In this document: one piece after another, positions 35,226-44,001 of the stretch
Numbering within the stretch: the stretch's first letter is position 1
Layout: each line of letters starts with the position of its first letter
Assembly (NCBI RefSeq): GCF_003319125.1
Contig: NZ_QOHG01000006.1
Location: 62,001 to 126,000 of the forward strand
Reading direction: 5' to 3'
Length of the DNA stretch: 64,000 nucleotides
Source of the DNA: Blastococcus sp. TF02A-26
GTDB lineage: Bacteria; Actinomycetota; Actinomycetes; Mycobacteriales; Geodermatophilaceae
Made by a program: the position numbers and the translations under genes
The notes under the pieces: generated by a model
Databases searched by the model: none
What the model was told of the DNA's origin: nothing
Seen by the model: the letters and a program-made list of their open reading frames with translations, nothing else

Positions 35226-35414
35226 ATGACCACCGCTCTCCCGCGCCCGTCCACCACCGGCCGGCACCGCGCGCCCGAGTCCGCCGACGAGCCCCGCTGG
35301 GCCTCGCCGGCCGACTTCCGCGCGGCCTGGATGCGGATCGGCCGGCACGCCGCCGCCGAGCCCGCCGGGACCGATCCGTTCGACTGGCTGGGCGTCGCGC
35401 CCGCCGCCGGCTGA
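35226..35414 (+). CDS. Small hypothetical protein, 62 aa
   Basis: Starts at ATG 35226. The sequence is polar with a compact C-terminal part (ADFRAAWMRIGRHAAAE, then DPFDWLGVA). No family recognised. It converges on rdgB with 22 bases between the stops. Codon use fits the genome. Confidence 0.45.
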   Translation: MTTALPRPSTTGRHRAPESADEPRWASPADFRAAWMRIGRHAAAEPAGTDPFDWLGVAPAAG

Positions 35415-35436
35415 CCGGCGACCCGGTTGCTGCGGT

Positions 35437-36048
35437 TCAGCGTCCCCCGAGCGCCTCGGCGACCACCGGGACCAGGGCCGCGAAGGCCTGCGCCCGGTGG
35501 CTCCTCGCGTCCTTCTCCCCGGGTGAGAGCTCGGCGGAGGTGAGCTCCAGGCCGTCCGGGACGAAGACCGGGTCGTAGCCGAAGCCGTTCGTCCCGCGCG
35601 GCTCGCGGACGACGCGTCCGCGCCACTCCCGCTCGAGCACCCACTCCCCGCCGTCCGGCGTGACCAGGGCGGCGGCGCAGACGAACGCCGCCCCGCGCCG
35701 CTCGTCGGGCACGTCGGCGATCTGGGCGAGCAGCAGCGCGGTGTTGGCGGGGTCGTCGCCGTGCCGCCCCGACCAGCGCGCCGAGAGGATGCCGGGCATC
35801 CCGTTGAGCGCGTCGACGGTGATCCCCGAGTCGTCGGCCACCGCGGGCAGACCGGTGTACCGGACCGCCTCGTGCGCCTTGAGCAGCGCGTTCTCCGCGA
35901 ACGTCGCGCCGGTCTCCGGCGCCTCCGGGTACTCCGGGACGTCGCGCAGGCCGACGACGGTCACGCCCGGTACGGCCCCGGCCAGCAGCCGCTGCAGCTC
36001 GGCGAGCTTGCCCGCGTTCCGGGTGGCGAGGACCAGCCGCGTCGTCAT
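35437..36048 (-). CDS. rdgB: RdgB/HAM1 non-canonical purine NTP pyrophosphatase
   Basis: A 203-aa enzyme that hydrolyses ITP, dITP and XTP to monophosphates, keeping deaminated purines out of nucleic acids. The N-terminal [12 protein letters not shown] loop, FAENALLKA, the DDSG motif ([13 protein letters not shown]) and [13 protein letters not shown] are all intact. It overlaps rph by 4 bases (ATGA), the usual actinobacterial rph-rdgB order. The C-terminal SHRAQAF segment is present. Confidence 0.95.
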   Translation of the reverse strand: MTTRLVLATRNAGKLAELQRLLAGAVPGVTVVGLRDVPEYPEAPETGATFAENALLKAHEAVRYTGLPAVADDSGITVDALNGMPGILSARWSGRHGDDPANTALLLAQIADVPDERRGAAFVCAAALVTPDGGEWVLEREWRGRVVREPRGTNGFGYDPVFVPDGLELTSAELSPGEKDARSHRAQAFAALVPVVAEALGGR

Positions 36049-36797
36049 GCCGACAGCGCCCGCTGCTGGATCGCGGTGAGCTCCGCGCAGCCGGCCACGG
36101 CCAGGTCCAGCAGGGCGTCGAGCGTCGGGCGGTCGAACACCGCCCCCTCCGCCGTCCCCTGGACCTCGACGAAGCCGCCGTCGCCGGTGCAGACGACGTT
36201 CATGTCCGTGCCGGCCCGGACGTCCTCCTCGTAGGCGAGGTCCAGCCGCGGCTCGCCGTCGATCACCCCGACGCTGACGGCGGCGACCGACTGCACCAGC
36301 GGCGTCGCCTTGGCCAGCTTCCCGCGCTCGCCCAGCCAGGAGACGGCGTCGGCGAGCGCCACGTAGGCCCCGGTGATCGCCGCGGTCCGGGTGCCGCCGT
36401 CGGCCTGCAGGACGTCACAGTCGAGCGCGATGCTGTTCTCCCCGAGCGCGCCGAGGTCGATCGAGGCCCGCAGCGAGCGGCCGATCAGCCGGCTGATCTC
36501 GTGCGTGCGCCCGCCGACCCGGCCCTTGACCGACTCGCGGTCACCGCGGGTGTGCGTGGCGCGCGGCAGCATCGCGTACTCGGCGGTCACCCAGCCCAGG
36601 CCCGAGCCCTTGCGCCAGCGCGGCACCCCCTCGGTGACGCTGGCGGCGCAGAGCACCCGGGTGCGGCCGAACTCGACCAGCACCGAGCCCTCGGCGTGGT
36701 CGAGCCAGTTCCGGGTGATCGTGACCGGACGCAGCTGGTCGGCCGTGCGGCCGTCGGGGCGGGGCGTCTGCGGTGGGGTCTGCGAGGCGGGAGTCAC
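36045..36797 (-). CDS. rph: Ribonuclease PH
   Basis: A 250-aa phosphorolytic 3'-5' exoribonuclease trimming tRNA 3' ends. Motifs: [21 protein letters not shown] at the start (shortened here), the phosphate-binding [15 protein letters not shown], and the metal/catalytic region [21 protein letters not shown] 36797 gives the family length; the frame is open further upstream without homology. In most actinobacteria it follows murI and an Rv1339-type MBL gene; that MBL gene lies at 56.9 kb here. Confidence 0.95.
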   Translation of the reverse strand: MTPASQTPPQTPRPDGRTADQLRPVTITRNWLDHAEGSVLVEFGRTRVLCAASVTEGVPRWRKGSGLGWVTAEYAMLPRATHTRGDRESVKGRVGGRTHEISRLIGRSLRASIDLGALGENSIALDCDVLQADGGTRTAAITGAYVALADAVSWLGERGKLAKATPLVQSVAAVSVGVIDGEPRLDLAYEEDVRAGTDMNVVCTGDGGFVEVQGTAEGAVFDRPTLDALLDLAVAGCAELTAIQQRALSA

Positions 36798-36922
36798 GTG
36801 AGTCGACAGTAGTGCGCACCTCGCCACGAGGGACGACGCGAACGGCCACGCGCGGGCCTCCCAGCCCCTACGCTCCGCGAGCCCCATCCCGCCTGCCACC
36901 TGACCTGCGAGGACACACCCCC

Positions 36923-37573
36923 ATGGCCCAGCACGCCGACCTGACCGCCGACGCCCCGGAGGAGCCGTCCAGCCGCCGGATGGAGTTCGCCTCCGCGATC
37001 CTCCTGGGCCTGGCCGCGGTCGCGACCGCGTGGAGCGCCTACTGGGCGGCGATGTACGGCGGGGACGCGATCGCCGGCTACGCGCAGGCGAACACGCTGA
37101 CCAGCCAGGCCGCCGACGTCTACGGCGATGCGACCGGCCAGTACAACTACGACCGGACGCTGTTCCTCCAGTACGCCGAGCTGCGGCTGACCGGCGACGA
37201 GGCGACGGCCGACGCGCTGCGCGACAACTTCTTCTCCGAGAACCTCGAGGAGACCGTCGACTGGTACGACACCACCGGCGACGAGGTGACCGACCCGTTC
37301 GACGCCGACGCCGGCTCCCCCTACGCCCTGGAGGAGTGGGCCGAGGGGAACGAGCTCAGCGAGGAGGCCGACCGCGTCTACCAGGAGGCCACCGCCAACG
37401 ACGACCAGGGCGACAAGTTCGACCTGGCCACCGTCTTCCTGGCCCTGTCGCTGTTCTTCGGCGGTATCGCGACCGTCTTCCGCCGCCACCTGCCGCAGGT
37501 CGCCACCATCGCCGTCGGCACCGCCGGCCTGGTGATCGGCGTGGGCGCCGTCGTCTGGGCGCACGTCAGCTGA
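36923..37573 (+). CDS. Hypothetical membrane protein (DUF4337-like)
   Basis: A 216-aa protein with an N-terminal membrane helix ([20 protein letters not shown]), a long acidic periplasmic/cytoplasmic middle (residues 45-160, rich in D, E, Y) and two C-terminal helices ([38 protein letters not shown]). The layout resembles DUF4337-like proteins, but this is not certain. It is divergent from rph with its own start region. Confidence 0.6.
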   Translation: MAQHADLTADAPEEPSSRRMEFASAILLGLAAVATAWSAYWAAMYGGDAIAGYAQANTLTSQAADVYGDATGQYNYDRTLFLQYAELRLTGDEATADALRDNFFSENLEETVDWYDTTGDEVTDPFDADAGSPYALEEWAEGNELSEEADRVYQEATANDDQGDKFDLATVFLALSLFFGGIATVFRRHLPQVATIAVGTAGLVIGVGAVVWAHVS

Positions 37574-37616
37574 GCGCCTGCGCGCCGCCGGTCCCGGTTC
37601 CCGGCAGGATCACCCC

Positions 37617-38021
37617 ATGCGATCCGAGCTGCGATCCGTCCGGACCGGCGGCGCGCCCGCCGTCGTCGACCTGACCGACGAGTGCGCGGCGTTCGTCGCC
37701 TCCGAGGCCGACGGCCTGCTGCAGGTGTTCGTCCCGCACGCGACCGCGGGCGTCGCGATCATCGAGACCGGCTCCGGCAGCGACCCCGACCTGCTGGCCC
37801 AGCTCGACGTGCTGCTGCCGCCCGACGACCGCTGGCGGCACAAGCACGGCAGCCCCGGCCACGGGCGCGACCACGTCCTGCCGGCGTTCGTGCCGCCGCA
37901 CGCGACGGTCCCGGTGCTGGAGGGACGCCTCCAGCTCGGCACCTGGCAGCGGATCTGCCTGGTCGACCCGAACGGGGACAACCCGCAGCGCCACGTCCGC
38001 CTCTCCTTCCTGCGCGGCTGA
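37617..38021 (+). CDS. YjbQ/UPF0047 family protein (secondary thiamine-phosphate synthase-like)
   Basis: A 134-aa single-domain protein. The conserved VFVPHATAGVAIIETGSG, HGRDHVLPAF and LQLGTWQRICLVDPNG segments with two histidines match the UPF0047/YjbQ family. Weak thiamine phosphate synthase activity has been reported for members; the true role is unsettled. Starts at ATG 37617. Confidence 0.9.
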   Translation: MRSELRSVRTGGAPAVVDLTDECAAFVASEADGLLQVFVPHATAGVAIIETGSGSDPDLLAQLDVLLPPDDRWRHKHGSPGHGRDHVLPAFVPPHATVPVLEGRLQLGTWQRICLVDPNGDNPQRHVRLSFLRG

Positions 38022-38082
38022 CCGGTCGCGCCGGCACCCACCGGCGTGGATCCGGTCGGCCGGGCACGGCAGGATGCCGGAC

Positions 38083-38583
38083 ATGACCGACACCGCCGCC
38101 GCCCCGGACGCAGCCCCCGTCCGCCTCTCACCCGGTGACCCGGCACCGGACTTCACGCTGCCCGACGCCGACGGCAACCCCGTCGCGCTGTCGGCGCACC
38201 GTGGCCGGCGGGTGATCGTCTACTGCTACCCGGCGGCGCTGACCCCGGGCTGCACCACGCAGGCGGTCGACTTCACCGCGGCGGCCGGCGAGCTCGCCGA
38301 GGCGGGGCTGGACATCATCGGCATCTCCCCCGACCCGCCGGCCAAGCTGCTGCGCTTCCGGGAGAAGGAGCAGCTGGGCATCACGCTGGTCTCCGACGTC
38401 GACAAGTCGGTGCTCACCGCCTACGGCGCCTTCGGGCCCAAGAAGCTGTACGGCAAGGAGGTCATCGGGGTCATCCGGTCGACCTTCGTCATCGACGCCG
38501 AGGGCCGGATCGAGAAGGCCGCCTACAACGTCAAGGCCACCGGGCACGTGGCCAAGCTCCGCCGGGACCTCGGCCTGGGCTGA
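38083..38583 (+). CDS. bcp: Thioredoxin-dependent peroxiredoxin (Bcp/PrxQ)
   Basis: A 166-aa peroxiredoxin from ATG 38083 (38074 is also possible). PGDPAPDFTLPDADG opens the fold; the peroxidatic cysteine is in YPAALTPGCTTQAVDF. The Cys five residues later seen in many PrxQ proteins is absent, so it is of the 1-Cys-like or distant-resolving type. It reduces peroxides with thioredoxin in the cytosol. Confidence 0.92.
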   Translation: MTDTAAAPDAAPVRLSPGDPAPDFTLPDADGNPVALSAHRGRRVIVYCYPAALTPGCTTQAVDFTAAAGELAEAGLDIIGISPDPPAKLLRFREKEQLGITLVSDVDKSVLTAYGAFGPKKLYGKEVIGVIRSTFVIDAEGRIEKAAYNVKATGHVAKLRRDLGLG

Positions 38584-38601
38584 CGCCCGGCCGGGAGCGG
38601 C

Positions 38602-39189
38602 TCAGCGCGGGGACCGGAACACGCCGGTCACCAGCGCGTCCACCACGGTGGTCGCGGCCTTGAGGTCGGGCTCGCGGGAGACCATGACGTCGGAGTAGAG
38701 GAACGACTCCCCCAGCCGCACCACGGCGTAGGACAGCAGGGGGATCGGCACGTCGGGGACCGAGCCGAGCGCCTCGACGTCCCGCTCGAACAGCGCGGTG
38801 TAGGCCTCGACCAGCCGGGGCTGGACGCGGCCGCGCGGGTCGGTGAGCACCCGCAGCGCGGTGGTGGGCTCGTCGTCGAGGAACCGCCGCAGCGAAGGCG
38901 CCGTGCTGAGCACGTTCCGGAAGTCCTCGGCGATCGACAGGCTGCGCAACCGGCCGGGCGGCTCGGCGCCGACCGGCCGCGCGTCGTGGACCTCCGCGGC
39001 GCGTCGCAGGGTCCGCTCGGCCAGCCACCACATCGCCTCGCCGAGGACGGCGTCGCGGCTGCCGACCCGCCGGAACAACGTGACCCGCGAGATGCCGAGC
39101 CGTGCGGCGAGCGTCGCCATGTCGAGCCGCTCGCCGTCGAGGAGGGTGCGCGCCGCCCGGCGGATGACCTCTTCCGGGGGTGCGATCAC
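38602..39189 (-). CDS. QsdR-like TetR family transcriptional regulator
   Basis: A 195-aa regulator from GTG 39189. The N-terminal APPEEVIRRAARTLLDGERL followed by MATLAARLGISRVTLFRRVG is the QsdR-type helix-turn-helix. In Rhodococcus QsdR controls a quorum-quenching lactonase, but no lactonase is adjacent here. It faces bcp convergently, 18 bases between stops. The regulated gene is unknown; the polyester hydrolase gene lies directly upstream on the same strand. Confidence 0.78.
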   Translation of the reverse strand: MIAPPEEVIRRAARTLLDGERLDMATLAARLGISRVTLFRRVGSRDAVLGEAMWWLAERTLRRAAEVHDARPVGAEPPGRLRSLSIAEDFRNVLSTAPSLRRFLDDEPTTALRVLTDPRGRVQPRLVEAYTALFERDVEALGSVPDVPIPLLSYAVVRLGESFLYSDVMVSREPDLKAATTVVDALVTGVFRSPR

Positions 39190-39255
39190 GGGCCGAGCGT
39201 AGGGCGCCCGGGGCCCGGAGCAGCCCCATCTGCGCGCCGGTCCGACCGCGAGCGC

Positions 39256-39291
39256 GAGGGCGGCCACCGTGCACGCACGGCGGCCGCCCTC
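39256..39291. terminator. Hairpin terminator after the polyester hydrolase gene
   Basis: GAGGGCGGCC (39256-39265) pairs perfectly with GGCCGCCCTC (39282-39291), a 10-bp stem with a 16-base loop. It lies 29 bases past the stop of the minus-strand hydrolase gene. Confidence 0.65.
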
Positions 39292-39319
39292 CGTCAGGAC
39301 CCGCAGGGCCCGCCGGTCG

Positions 39320-40195
39320 TCAGACCGGGCAGGTGTTCCGGTAGGCCGAGACGCTCCCGAAGGTGGAGACCGACGGGCCCGGGCAGATGAACTGCGAGTA
39401 CCGGGTGTCGGTGTCGACGAAGCGCTTGAGCCAGGCGATCGTGTTGGCCGCGATCACCGTGTTCGGGCTGTTGGGCGCGAAGTGGCTCGCGTCGTTCAGC
39501 TCGAGGTAGGCCCGCTCACCCGAGTTGGTCAGGCTGTTGTAGAACGGGATCGAGTGGCTGCTGACCGGGGCCACGCTGTCCTGCTCGGCGCCGATGACCA
39601 GGGTGGGCGTCCGGACCTCCGGCCACGTCTTGTCGGTGTTCCAGCCGGTCAGCGGGACGGCCGCCCGCAGGGAGGGCCGGTCCTTCGCTGCCTCGAGCGT
39701 GCCGCCACCACCCATGGAGTGGCCGATGACGGCGAGGCGGCCGGCGTCGACCCGGCTGCGGACGGAGCTGGAGCCGGTCAGGTAGTCCAGGGCGGCCAGC
39801 AGCTGGTCACCCCGGGCGGCGGGCTGGTCGTAGCGGGAGTTCGTGTCGAACACGATCACGACGAAGCCCTGCGAGGCCAGCCGCGGACCCAGCCAGGCGA
39901 CGGTCTCCCGGCCGGCGGTGTAGCCGGGCGAGACGGCGACCCCGCCGAAGGTCCCCGCGGTGGTGGTCGTCGGGTAGTAGATCGTCGCCGCGCCGAAGCC
40001 CGGCGTCGAGAAGTCCGACACCGTGGTCGAGGCGGTGGCGAACGGGCCGGTGGTCGCGGTGATGCTGGCCTGCGTGGGTGCCGGCCCCCGCCACCAGGAC
40101 TCGTCGGCACTGGCCGGTGACACGCCGGCGAGCAGGGTGGCCAGTGCCATGACGAGCGCCATGAGCGCGCCCGCCAGGAGACGTCGTGTGCGCAC
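39320..40195 (-). CDS. Secreted cutinase-like polyester hydrolase (PETase family)
   Basis: A 291-aa pre-protein from GTG 40195, with a GAAAGGA ribosome-binding site. Residues 1-30 are a signal peptide ending ASA. The mature part aligns by eye with Thermobifida cutinases throughout: GFGAATIYYP, VAVSPGYTAGRETVAWLG, GHSMGGGG, HFAPN, FVDTDTRYSQF. Catalytic triad S160, D206, H238; oxyanion residues Y92 and M161; W185 of the aromatic clamp; C-terminal disulphide C271-C289. It should hydrolyse ester bonds in cutin, polyesters or triglycerides outside the cell; activity on PET is untested. Confidence 0.9.
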   Translation of the reverse strand: MRTRRLLAGALMALVMALATLLAGVSPASADESWWRGPAPTQASITATTGPFATASTTVSDFSTPGFGAATIYYPTTTTAGTFGGVAVSPGYTAGRETVAWLGPRLASQGFVVIVFDTNSRYDQPAARGDQLLAALDYLTGSSSVRSRVDAGRLAVIGHSMGGGGTLEAAKDRPSLRAAVPLTGWNTDKTWPEVRTPTLVIGAEQDSVAPVSSHSIPFYNSLTNSGERAYLELNDASHFAPNSPNTVIAANTIAWLKRFVDTDTRYSQFICPGPSVSTFGSVSAYRNTCPV

Positions 40196-40405
40196 AGGTG
40201 TCCTTTCGTCGAGCCCGCGGCACGCGACAACGCCCGCGGAGGAGGGAAGGAGTCGCACCGGCGCCGGCCTGCTGTGTGGTCTGCGTCACGCCGCTGCGTG
40301 GACGAAACGTAACGGCTCCATCACGGTGGCTCAACGGCTTCTTGGAACATTTTCGCCGGATGTTTCAGCCGGGCGTGTCGCGCTCTCGGCGGTCCGGGTC
40401 GGGGG

Positions 40406-40891
40406 TCAGGCGGCCCAGGTCCCGGGTCGCGGCTGGCAGGTGGGTGGGCAGGGGTAGTCGTCGTCCCAGGGGTAGCGGCCGTCGCGGTGCGGCCAGGCGA
40501 GCTGGTAGGCCGGCACCGAGTGCTCGGGTGGCCGGGCGTACCAGCGGTTGGCGCCGAGGACGACGTCGCCGGGGTTGGGGCAGACCTCGACCACCAGCTC
40601 CCGCGTGCCGTCCTCGTGCGCCAGCACCTCGCCGGGCACCAGGTCGCGGCCGCCGCCGACCAGCCCGGCTCCCCACTGGAGCATCGCGTGCGCCGCCTCG
40701 GCGCCCACGCCCACCACCACGAGCTCGGGGTGGCCCAGGCCGAACAGGCCGATCGTGTAGGCGAAGGCGGGTTGGCCCGGCTCCTCGCCGGGGCCGACGT
40801 ACTGCACCGCCCAGCGGTGCTCGCGGATGACGGCGGCGAGGCGGGCGTCCTCCTGGTCGAGCCAGGCGGTGGTCTGCGGGTCGAGGGACAT
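40406..40891 (-). CDS. DUF4262 domain-containing protein
   Basis: A 161-aa protein. The pattern WAVQYVGPGEEPGQPAFAYT, then GLFGLGHPELVVVG and the HDG-like region are typical of DUF4262, a family of unknown function that is common in actinobacteria. The C-terminal tail DDDYPCPPTCQPRPG has two cysteines. It stands alone. Confidence 0.82.
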   Translation of the reverse strand: MSLDPQTTAWLDQEDARLAAVIREHRWAVQYVGPGEEPGQPAFAYTIGLFGLGHPELVVVGVGAEAAHAMLQWGAGLVGGGRDLVPGEVLAHEDGTRELVVEVCPNPGDVVLGANRWYARPPEHSVPAYQLAWPHRDGRYPWDDDYPCPPTCQPRPGTWAA

Positions 40892-40986
40892 GGCCGCAGC
40901 CTGTCCGCCGGGCCCGACGTGGCGCGGGCGACCGCCGGCCCGGCTGTGGACGGCGGTCCGTCCTGGGGACGACGTCCCGGACCGTC

Positions 40987-41877
40987 CTACCCCTGTGTCT
41001 GCAGCGGCAGCAGCTCCGCGCAGAACCCGGCCACGAAGCGCTCCCACGACTCCGGGGGCGCCGCCGGCCGCACGACGAACTTGCTCACGCCGGCCGCGAC
41101 GTGCTCGGAGACGACCCGGCGCAGCTCGTCCCAGCCCTGCGGCACGAGCACCCGGGGGTCGGTGCCGGGCCGCCGGGCCGCGACGGTCGCGAGCAGCCGT
41201 TCGTCCGGAGCGGTCAGGGCGACCGGCAGGCTCATGCCGTAGTGGTCCTCGTCGACCGCGCGCCCGGCCTCGGTGGCGGCGTCCCGGATGACCTGGATCG
41301 CGTCGTGGGCCTCCTCCGGGGTCAGGAAGCTGCCGAGCCACCCGTCGGCCAGCCGGCCCACGCGGCGCAGGCCCGCCGGGGCCGAGCCGCCCAGCCACAG
41401 GTCCAGCGGCCGCTCGAGGCGGAACCCCACCGAGGCGTCCTCGACCGAGAAGAACTCGCCGCGGAAGGTCACGCGGGGCTCGCCGAGCAGCAGCCGCACG
41501 AGGGTCAGGGACTCGTCGAGCACCGCGCCCCGCCGGCCGGCCGGGACCGGGAAGAAGGCCCGCTCGGCCTCGCGCGCCGGCTGGAGCCCGAACACCGGGA
41601 GGATCCGCCGGGGTGCCAGCCAGGCCAGCGAGGCCAGTTGCTTGGCCACCCGCACCGGGTGGCGACCGGGCAGGACGCTCACGCCCGTGCCCAGCTTGAG
41701 CCGCCGGGTCCGGGACGCGGCGTGGGCGAGCCCCACCACCGGGTCGACGACCGGCGCGGTGACCTGCTCGGAGAACCAGAGCGAGTCGACCCCGGCCTCC
41801 TCCAGCCGGTCGACGAGAGCGGTCAGGTCCTCCGACTCCGCCATCGGGCCGAGCCCCAGGCCGATGCGCACCTTCAC
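40987..41877 (-). CDS. LLM class F420-dependent oxidoreductase
   Basis: A 296-aa luciferase-like enzyme starting at GTG 41877, overlapping the stop of the LigD-Pol gene (GTGA). VRIGLGLGPMAESEDL, SLWFSEQVTAPVVDP and LGTGVSVLPGRHPVRVA are characteristic, as is the central VSVLPGRHP loop of F420 binders. Co-transcription with the polymerase-domain gene is likely in the ancestral, uninterrupted operon; the functional link is unclear. Confidence 0.85.
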   Translation of the reverse strand: MKVRIGLGLGPMAESEDLTALVDRLEEAGVDSLWFSEQVTAPVVDPVVGLAHAASRTRRLKLGTGVSVLPGRHPVRVAKQLASLAWLAPRRILPVFGLQPAREAERAFFPVPAGRRGAVLDESLTLVRLLLGEPRVTFRGEFFSVEDASVGFRLERPLDLWLGGSAPAGLRRVGRLADGWLGSFLTPEEAHDAIQVIRDAATEAGRAVDEDHYGMSLPVALTAPDERLLATVAARRPGTDPRVLVPQGWDELRRVVSEHVAAGVSKFVVRPAAPPESWERFVAGFCAELLPLQTQG

Positions 41878-42560
41878 GCCGGCGGACCGTCCTCGCTCGC
41901 GCGCCGGGCACGGGCACGGCGCCGGCCCTCGTGCATCGCCGCGACCCGCGCGACGGGGATGGTGTGCCCCTCCGCCACGAGCTCGGCCGGGAGCGGCTGC
42001 GGCTCGGGGAGCGCGGCCGCCCACGGGTCACCGGCACCGAGCAGCTCCCCCGCCGTCCGCACCGTGACCCGGCCGGGGGCGGCTGCGGGCAGCTCGTCCC
42101 AGGCGACCGGGGCGGACACCGGCAGCCCCGGCCGGATCCGCGGGCTGTAGGCGGCCACGATGGTCGCCGTCCCCGAGCGGGTGGAGTCGACGAAGACCAG
42201 TCCGTGCCGGTCCTCCTTGATGTAGGCGGTGGTGGCCACGGTCGGGTCCAGCGCCGCCGCCCGCGCGGCGAGCGCACGGGTGGCCGCCGCCGCGTCGGAC
42301 GGGTCCGCGTCCCGGATCGGCACGACGACGTGCACGCCCTTGGAGCCGCTGGTCTTGACCGCGCACGACAGGCCGGTGTCGGCCAGCGCCCGGCGGACGA
42401 GCTCGGCGGCGGCCACGACGACGGAGAAGTCCGCACCCTCGGGCGGGTCGAGGTCGAGCACCAGGCCGGTGGGCTGCGACGACCCGGCCGGCAGGAACGG
42501 GACGTGGAACTCGACGGCCCGCTGGTTGGCCAGCCACAGCAGCGTCCGCCGGTCGTCGCA
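41874..42560 (-). pseudogene. LigD polymerase-domain gene, 3' fragment (interrupted by the mobile element)
   Basis: Encodes the C-terminal ~228 residues of a stand-alone LigD-type primase/polymerase used in non-homologous end joining. Seen here: DDRRTLLWLANQ at the break, the catalytic carboxylates in LVLDLDPPEG, SGSKGVHVVVPI, and VFVDSTRSG with the third Asp. The 5' part (56651-56934) lies beyond two element copies, 14,092 bases away; joining at the shared CA gives an in-frame 322-aa protein. The fragment retains the catalytic residues but no proper start; a GTG at 42461 could begin a 195-aa product. Confidence 0.88.
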
Positions 42561-42578
42561 CAGCTTCCAGCGACGGTT

Positions 42579-42596
42579 CGGACCTGTTCCCCTGCT
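42579..42596. repeat. Left-end inverted repeat of copy A (18 bp)
   Basis: CGGACCTGTTCCCCTGCT is the exact reverse complement of the right-end repeat at 49575-49592. It starts 18 bases inside the CA core; similarity continues imperfectly inward (GCC-ACATG). Probable recombinase binding site. Confidence 0.85.
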
Positions 42597-42893
42597 GCGC
42601 CGCCAACATGCCCACCGCAGGCGCCGCCACCCCGGAGGAGTGCCCCTTCGGGAGCCGCGTCAGACCGAAGTTCCCGGGAGCCGAGCAGCACGGGGTCAGT
42701 GGTGTCCGATTGGCCGGTTGTGGTTTCTGAGCCGCCGAGCCTCGGAACTTCGCGCCACTGCCGAGTCCCCCACGCACCCTTGTGGGACTATCGCCCCCAG
42801 CGAGCAAACGGGGAACTTCGGGGGCGGACATTCCGTGCGTCGTCTCTGCCCGAGACTCGAACCACGGATGGTCCAACGGTGAGGAAAGCAGAG
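42597..42893. other. Non-coding left-end region of copy A, with cargo promoter
   Basis: About 300 bases between the terminal repeat and the cargo start, with no convincing gene. It must hold the cargo promoter (a GAGGAAAG ribosome-binding site lies at 42880-42888). Base 42637 is G here and C at the matching site in copy B (49683), the only difference found between the copies. A short tRNA T-arm-like string (CGAGACTCGAACC) is present but does not fold as a tRNA. Confidence 0.5.
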
Positions 42894-43388
42894 ATGGCTC
42901 AAGCAGCGCAGACCCAGGCACCGGCGAAGAAGCCCTTCTACAAGAAGTGGTGGTTCTGGCTGATTGTCGTGATCGTGGTGATCATCATCGCGACGCAGTC
43001 GGGCGGAAGCGACGACGGTGAGACGGGCGCAACCCCCAGCACCGGAGGAGTTGAGTCCTCCGCGCCTGAGGCCCCCGCTGAGGAAGCGGCGCCCGCCCCG
43101 GCCGATGACCCGCTGTCCGACGACGGCTGGACCGCCAGCAGCATCTCCGTGGACGCCCAGTCCTTCGGCACGACCATCACGGCCCGCCTCACCAACAATG
43201 AGGGTGGCACCCGGTCCGGTGCATTCACGCTGACCGTGTTCAGCAACGGCGAGGTGGTCGCTGCGGCCAACGGCTTCGTCAACGACGTTGAGGGCGGAAG
43301 CACTCAGACCGTGCAGTTCATCGCCACGGACGATCTGTCCGGTGTGGACCCGGCCACGTTCACCTACGAGTTGCAGAACGACTTCTGA
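42894..43388 (+). CDS. Cargo: membrane-anchored FxLYD-like protein (copy A)
   Basis: 164 aa. Short basic cytoplasmic start (KKPFYKK), one membrane helix (WWFWLIVVIVVIIIATQ, about 19-37), a ~45-residue acidic S/A/E/P linker, then a compact C-terminal beta domain (WTASSISVDAQSFGTTITAR ... VDPATFTYELQND) like the FxLYD domain of other actinobacterial lipoproteins and membrane proteins. No known defence, resistance or metabolic motif. It is the only cargo gene of the element and converges on the recombinase operon, separated by a strong terminator. Confidence 0.75.
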   Translation: MAQAAQTQAPAKKPFYKKWWFWLIVVIVVIIIATQSGGSDDGETGATPSTGGVESSAPEAPAEEAAPAPADDPLSDDGWTASSISVDAQSFGTTITARLTNNEGGTRSGAFTLTVFSNGEVVAAANGFVNDVEGGSTQTVQFIATDDLSGVDPATFTYELQNDF

Positions 43389-43404
43389 TCCAGGAAGCAC
43401 CAAC

Positions 43405-43445
43405 CGAATGGGCACCCGAGTCGACGTGACTCGGGTGCCCATTCG
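43405..43445. terminator. Bidirectional terminator between cargo and recombinase operon (copy A)
   Basis: An 18-bp perfect stem (CGAATGGGCACCCGAGTC with its complement) and a 5-base loop GACGT, the strongest hairpin in the window. It lies between two convergent stop codons. Confidence 0.85.
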
Positions 43446-43467
43446 CATTGGTAACACCCTGAACGGT

Positions 43468-44001
43468 TCACTCGACCGGCGTAGGCGGCACGCTCTCCAG
43501 TCGTCGTCGACCGGCCTGTCTCCGCATCGCCTCGTTGCTGCGGCGCAGGGCCTCGTTGCGGGTGCGGAGGTCGGCGTTCTCCTTCTCCAGAACCTGCACC
43601 ATTCTGGCCAGCGAGGTGGTGCCCCTCTTCCATTCATCCCTCTCTGCCACCGTCCGCACGTGCACCTCAGTCAGTTCCCGATGCTTGTTCTTGAGGCGGT
43701 CGAGTTCTTCGGTCAGCCTGATCTCATGGGCGGTTGTCGGCTGAGACTGCGCCTCGATGAGTGCTGCGAACCGCTCACCGAGATCCCGTAAGCCGCCTTT
43801 GGTCAGTTGGTTCCGGTTGACCTGGGCCTCGACCGCCAGAGATGCCACGCTCAAGCGTCCTTTAGGCACGCGAACCGGTTCGCCGCTCAGCATCCGCACC
43901 ATCGCGTTGAGCACCGCGACGCGGGACGCGCTCTTCTCCCGCCGGATCTCGTCCAGGGTCGGCGGCACCGCCACGGCACCAACACCCACCTGCTCGCTCA
44001 T
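43468..44001 (-). CDS. TnpC/DUF6262-like coiled-coil protein (copy A)
   Basis: 177 aa. An N-terminal helical part with a possible helix-turn-helix (SVASLAVEAQVNRNQLTKGG) and a C-terminal coiled coil of about 65 residues (LTEELDRLKNKHRELTEV ... LEKENADLRTRNEALRRS). This arrangement and its place as the last gene after large recombinases match Tn554 TnpC, an accessory factor that stimulates and orients transposition. It overlaps the 744-aa gene by 4 bases (ATGA). Confidence 0.8.
   Translation of the reverse strand: MSEQVGVGAVAVPPTLDEIRREKSASRVAVLNAMVRMLSGEPVRVPKGRLSVASLAVEAQVNRNQLTKGGLRDLGERFAALIEAQSQPTTAHEIRLTEELDRLKNKHRELTEVHVRTVAERDEWKRGTTSLARMVQVLEKENADLRTRNEALRRSNEAMRRQAGRRRLESVPPTPVE

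Noticed and set aside
42840-42892. tRNA-like T-arm string (CGAGACTCGAACC) near the left end of each element
   Set aside because: No matching acceptor, D or anticodon arms on either strand; the flanking bases do not pair as a T stem.
41931-43388. Long 485-codon plus-strand open frame ending in the cargo gene
   Set aside because: The upstream two thirds are antisense to LigD-Pol and non-coding element DNA; the cargo has its own ATG and ribosome-binding site at 42894.
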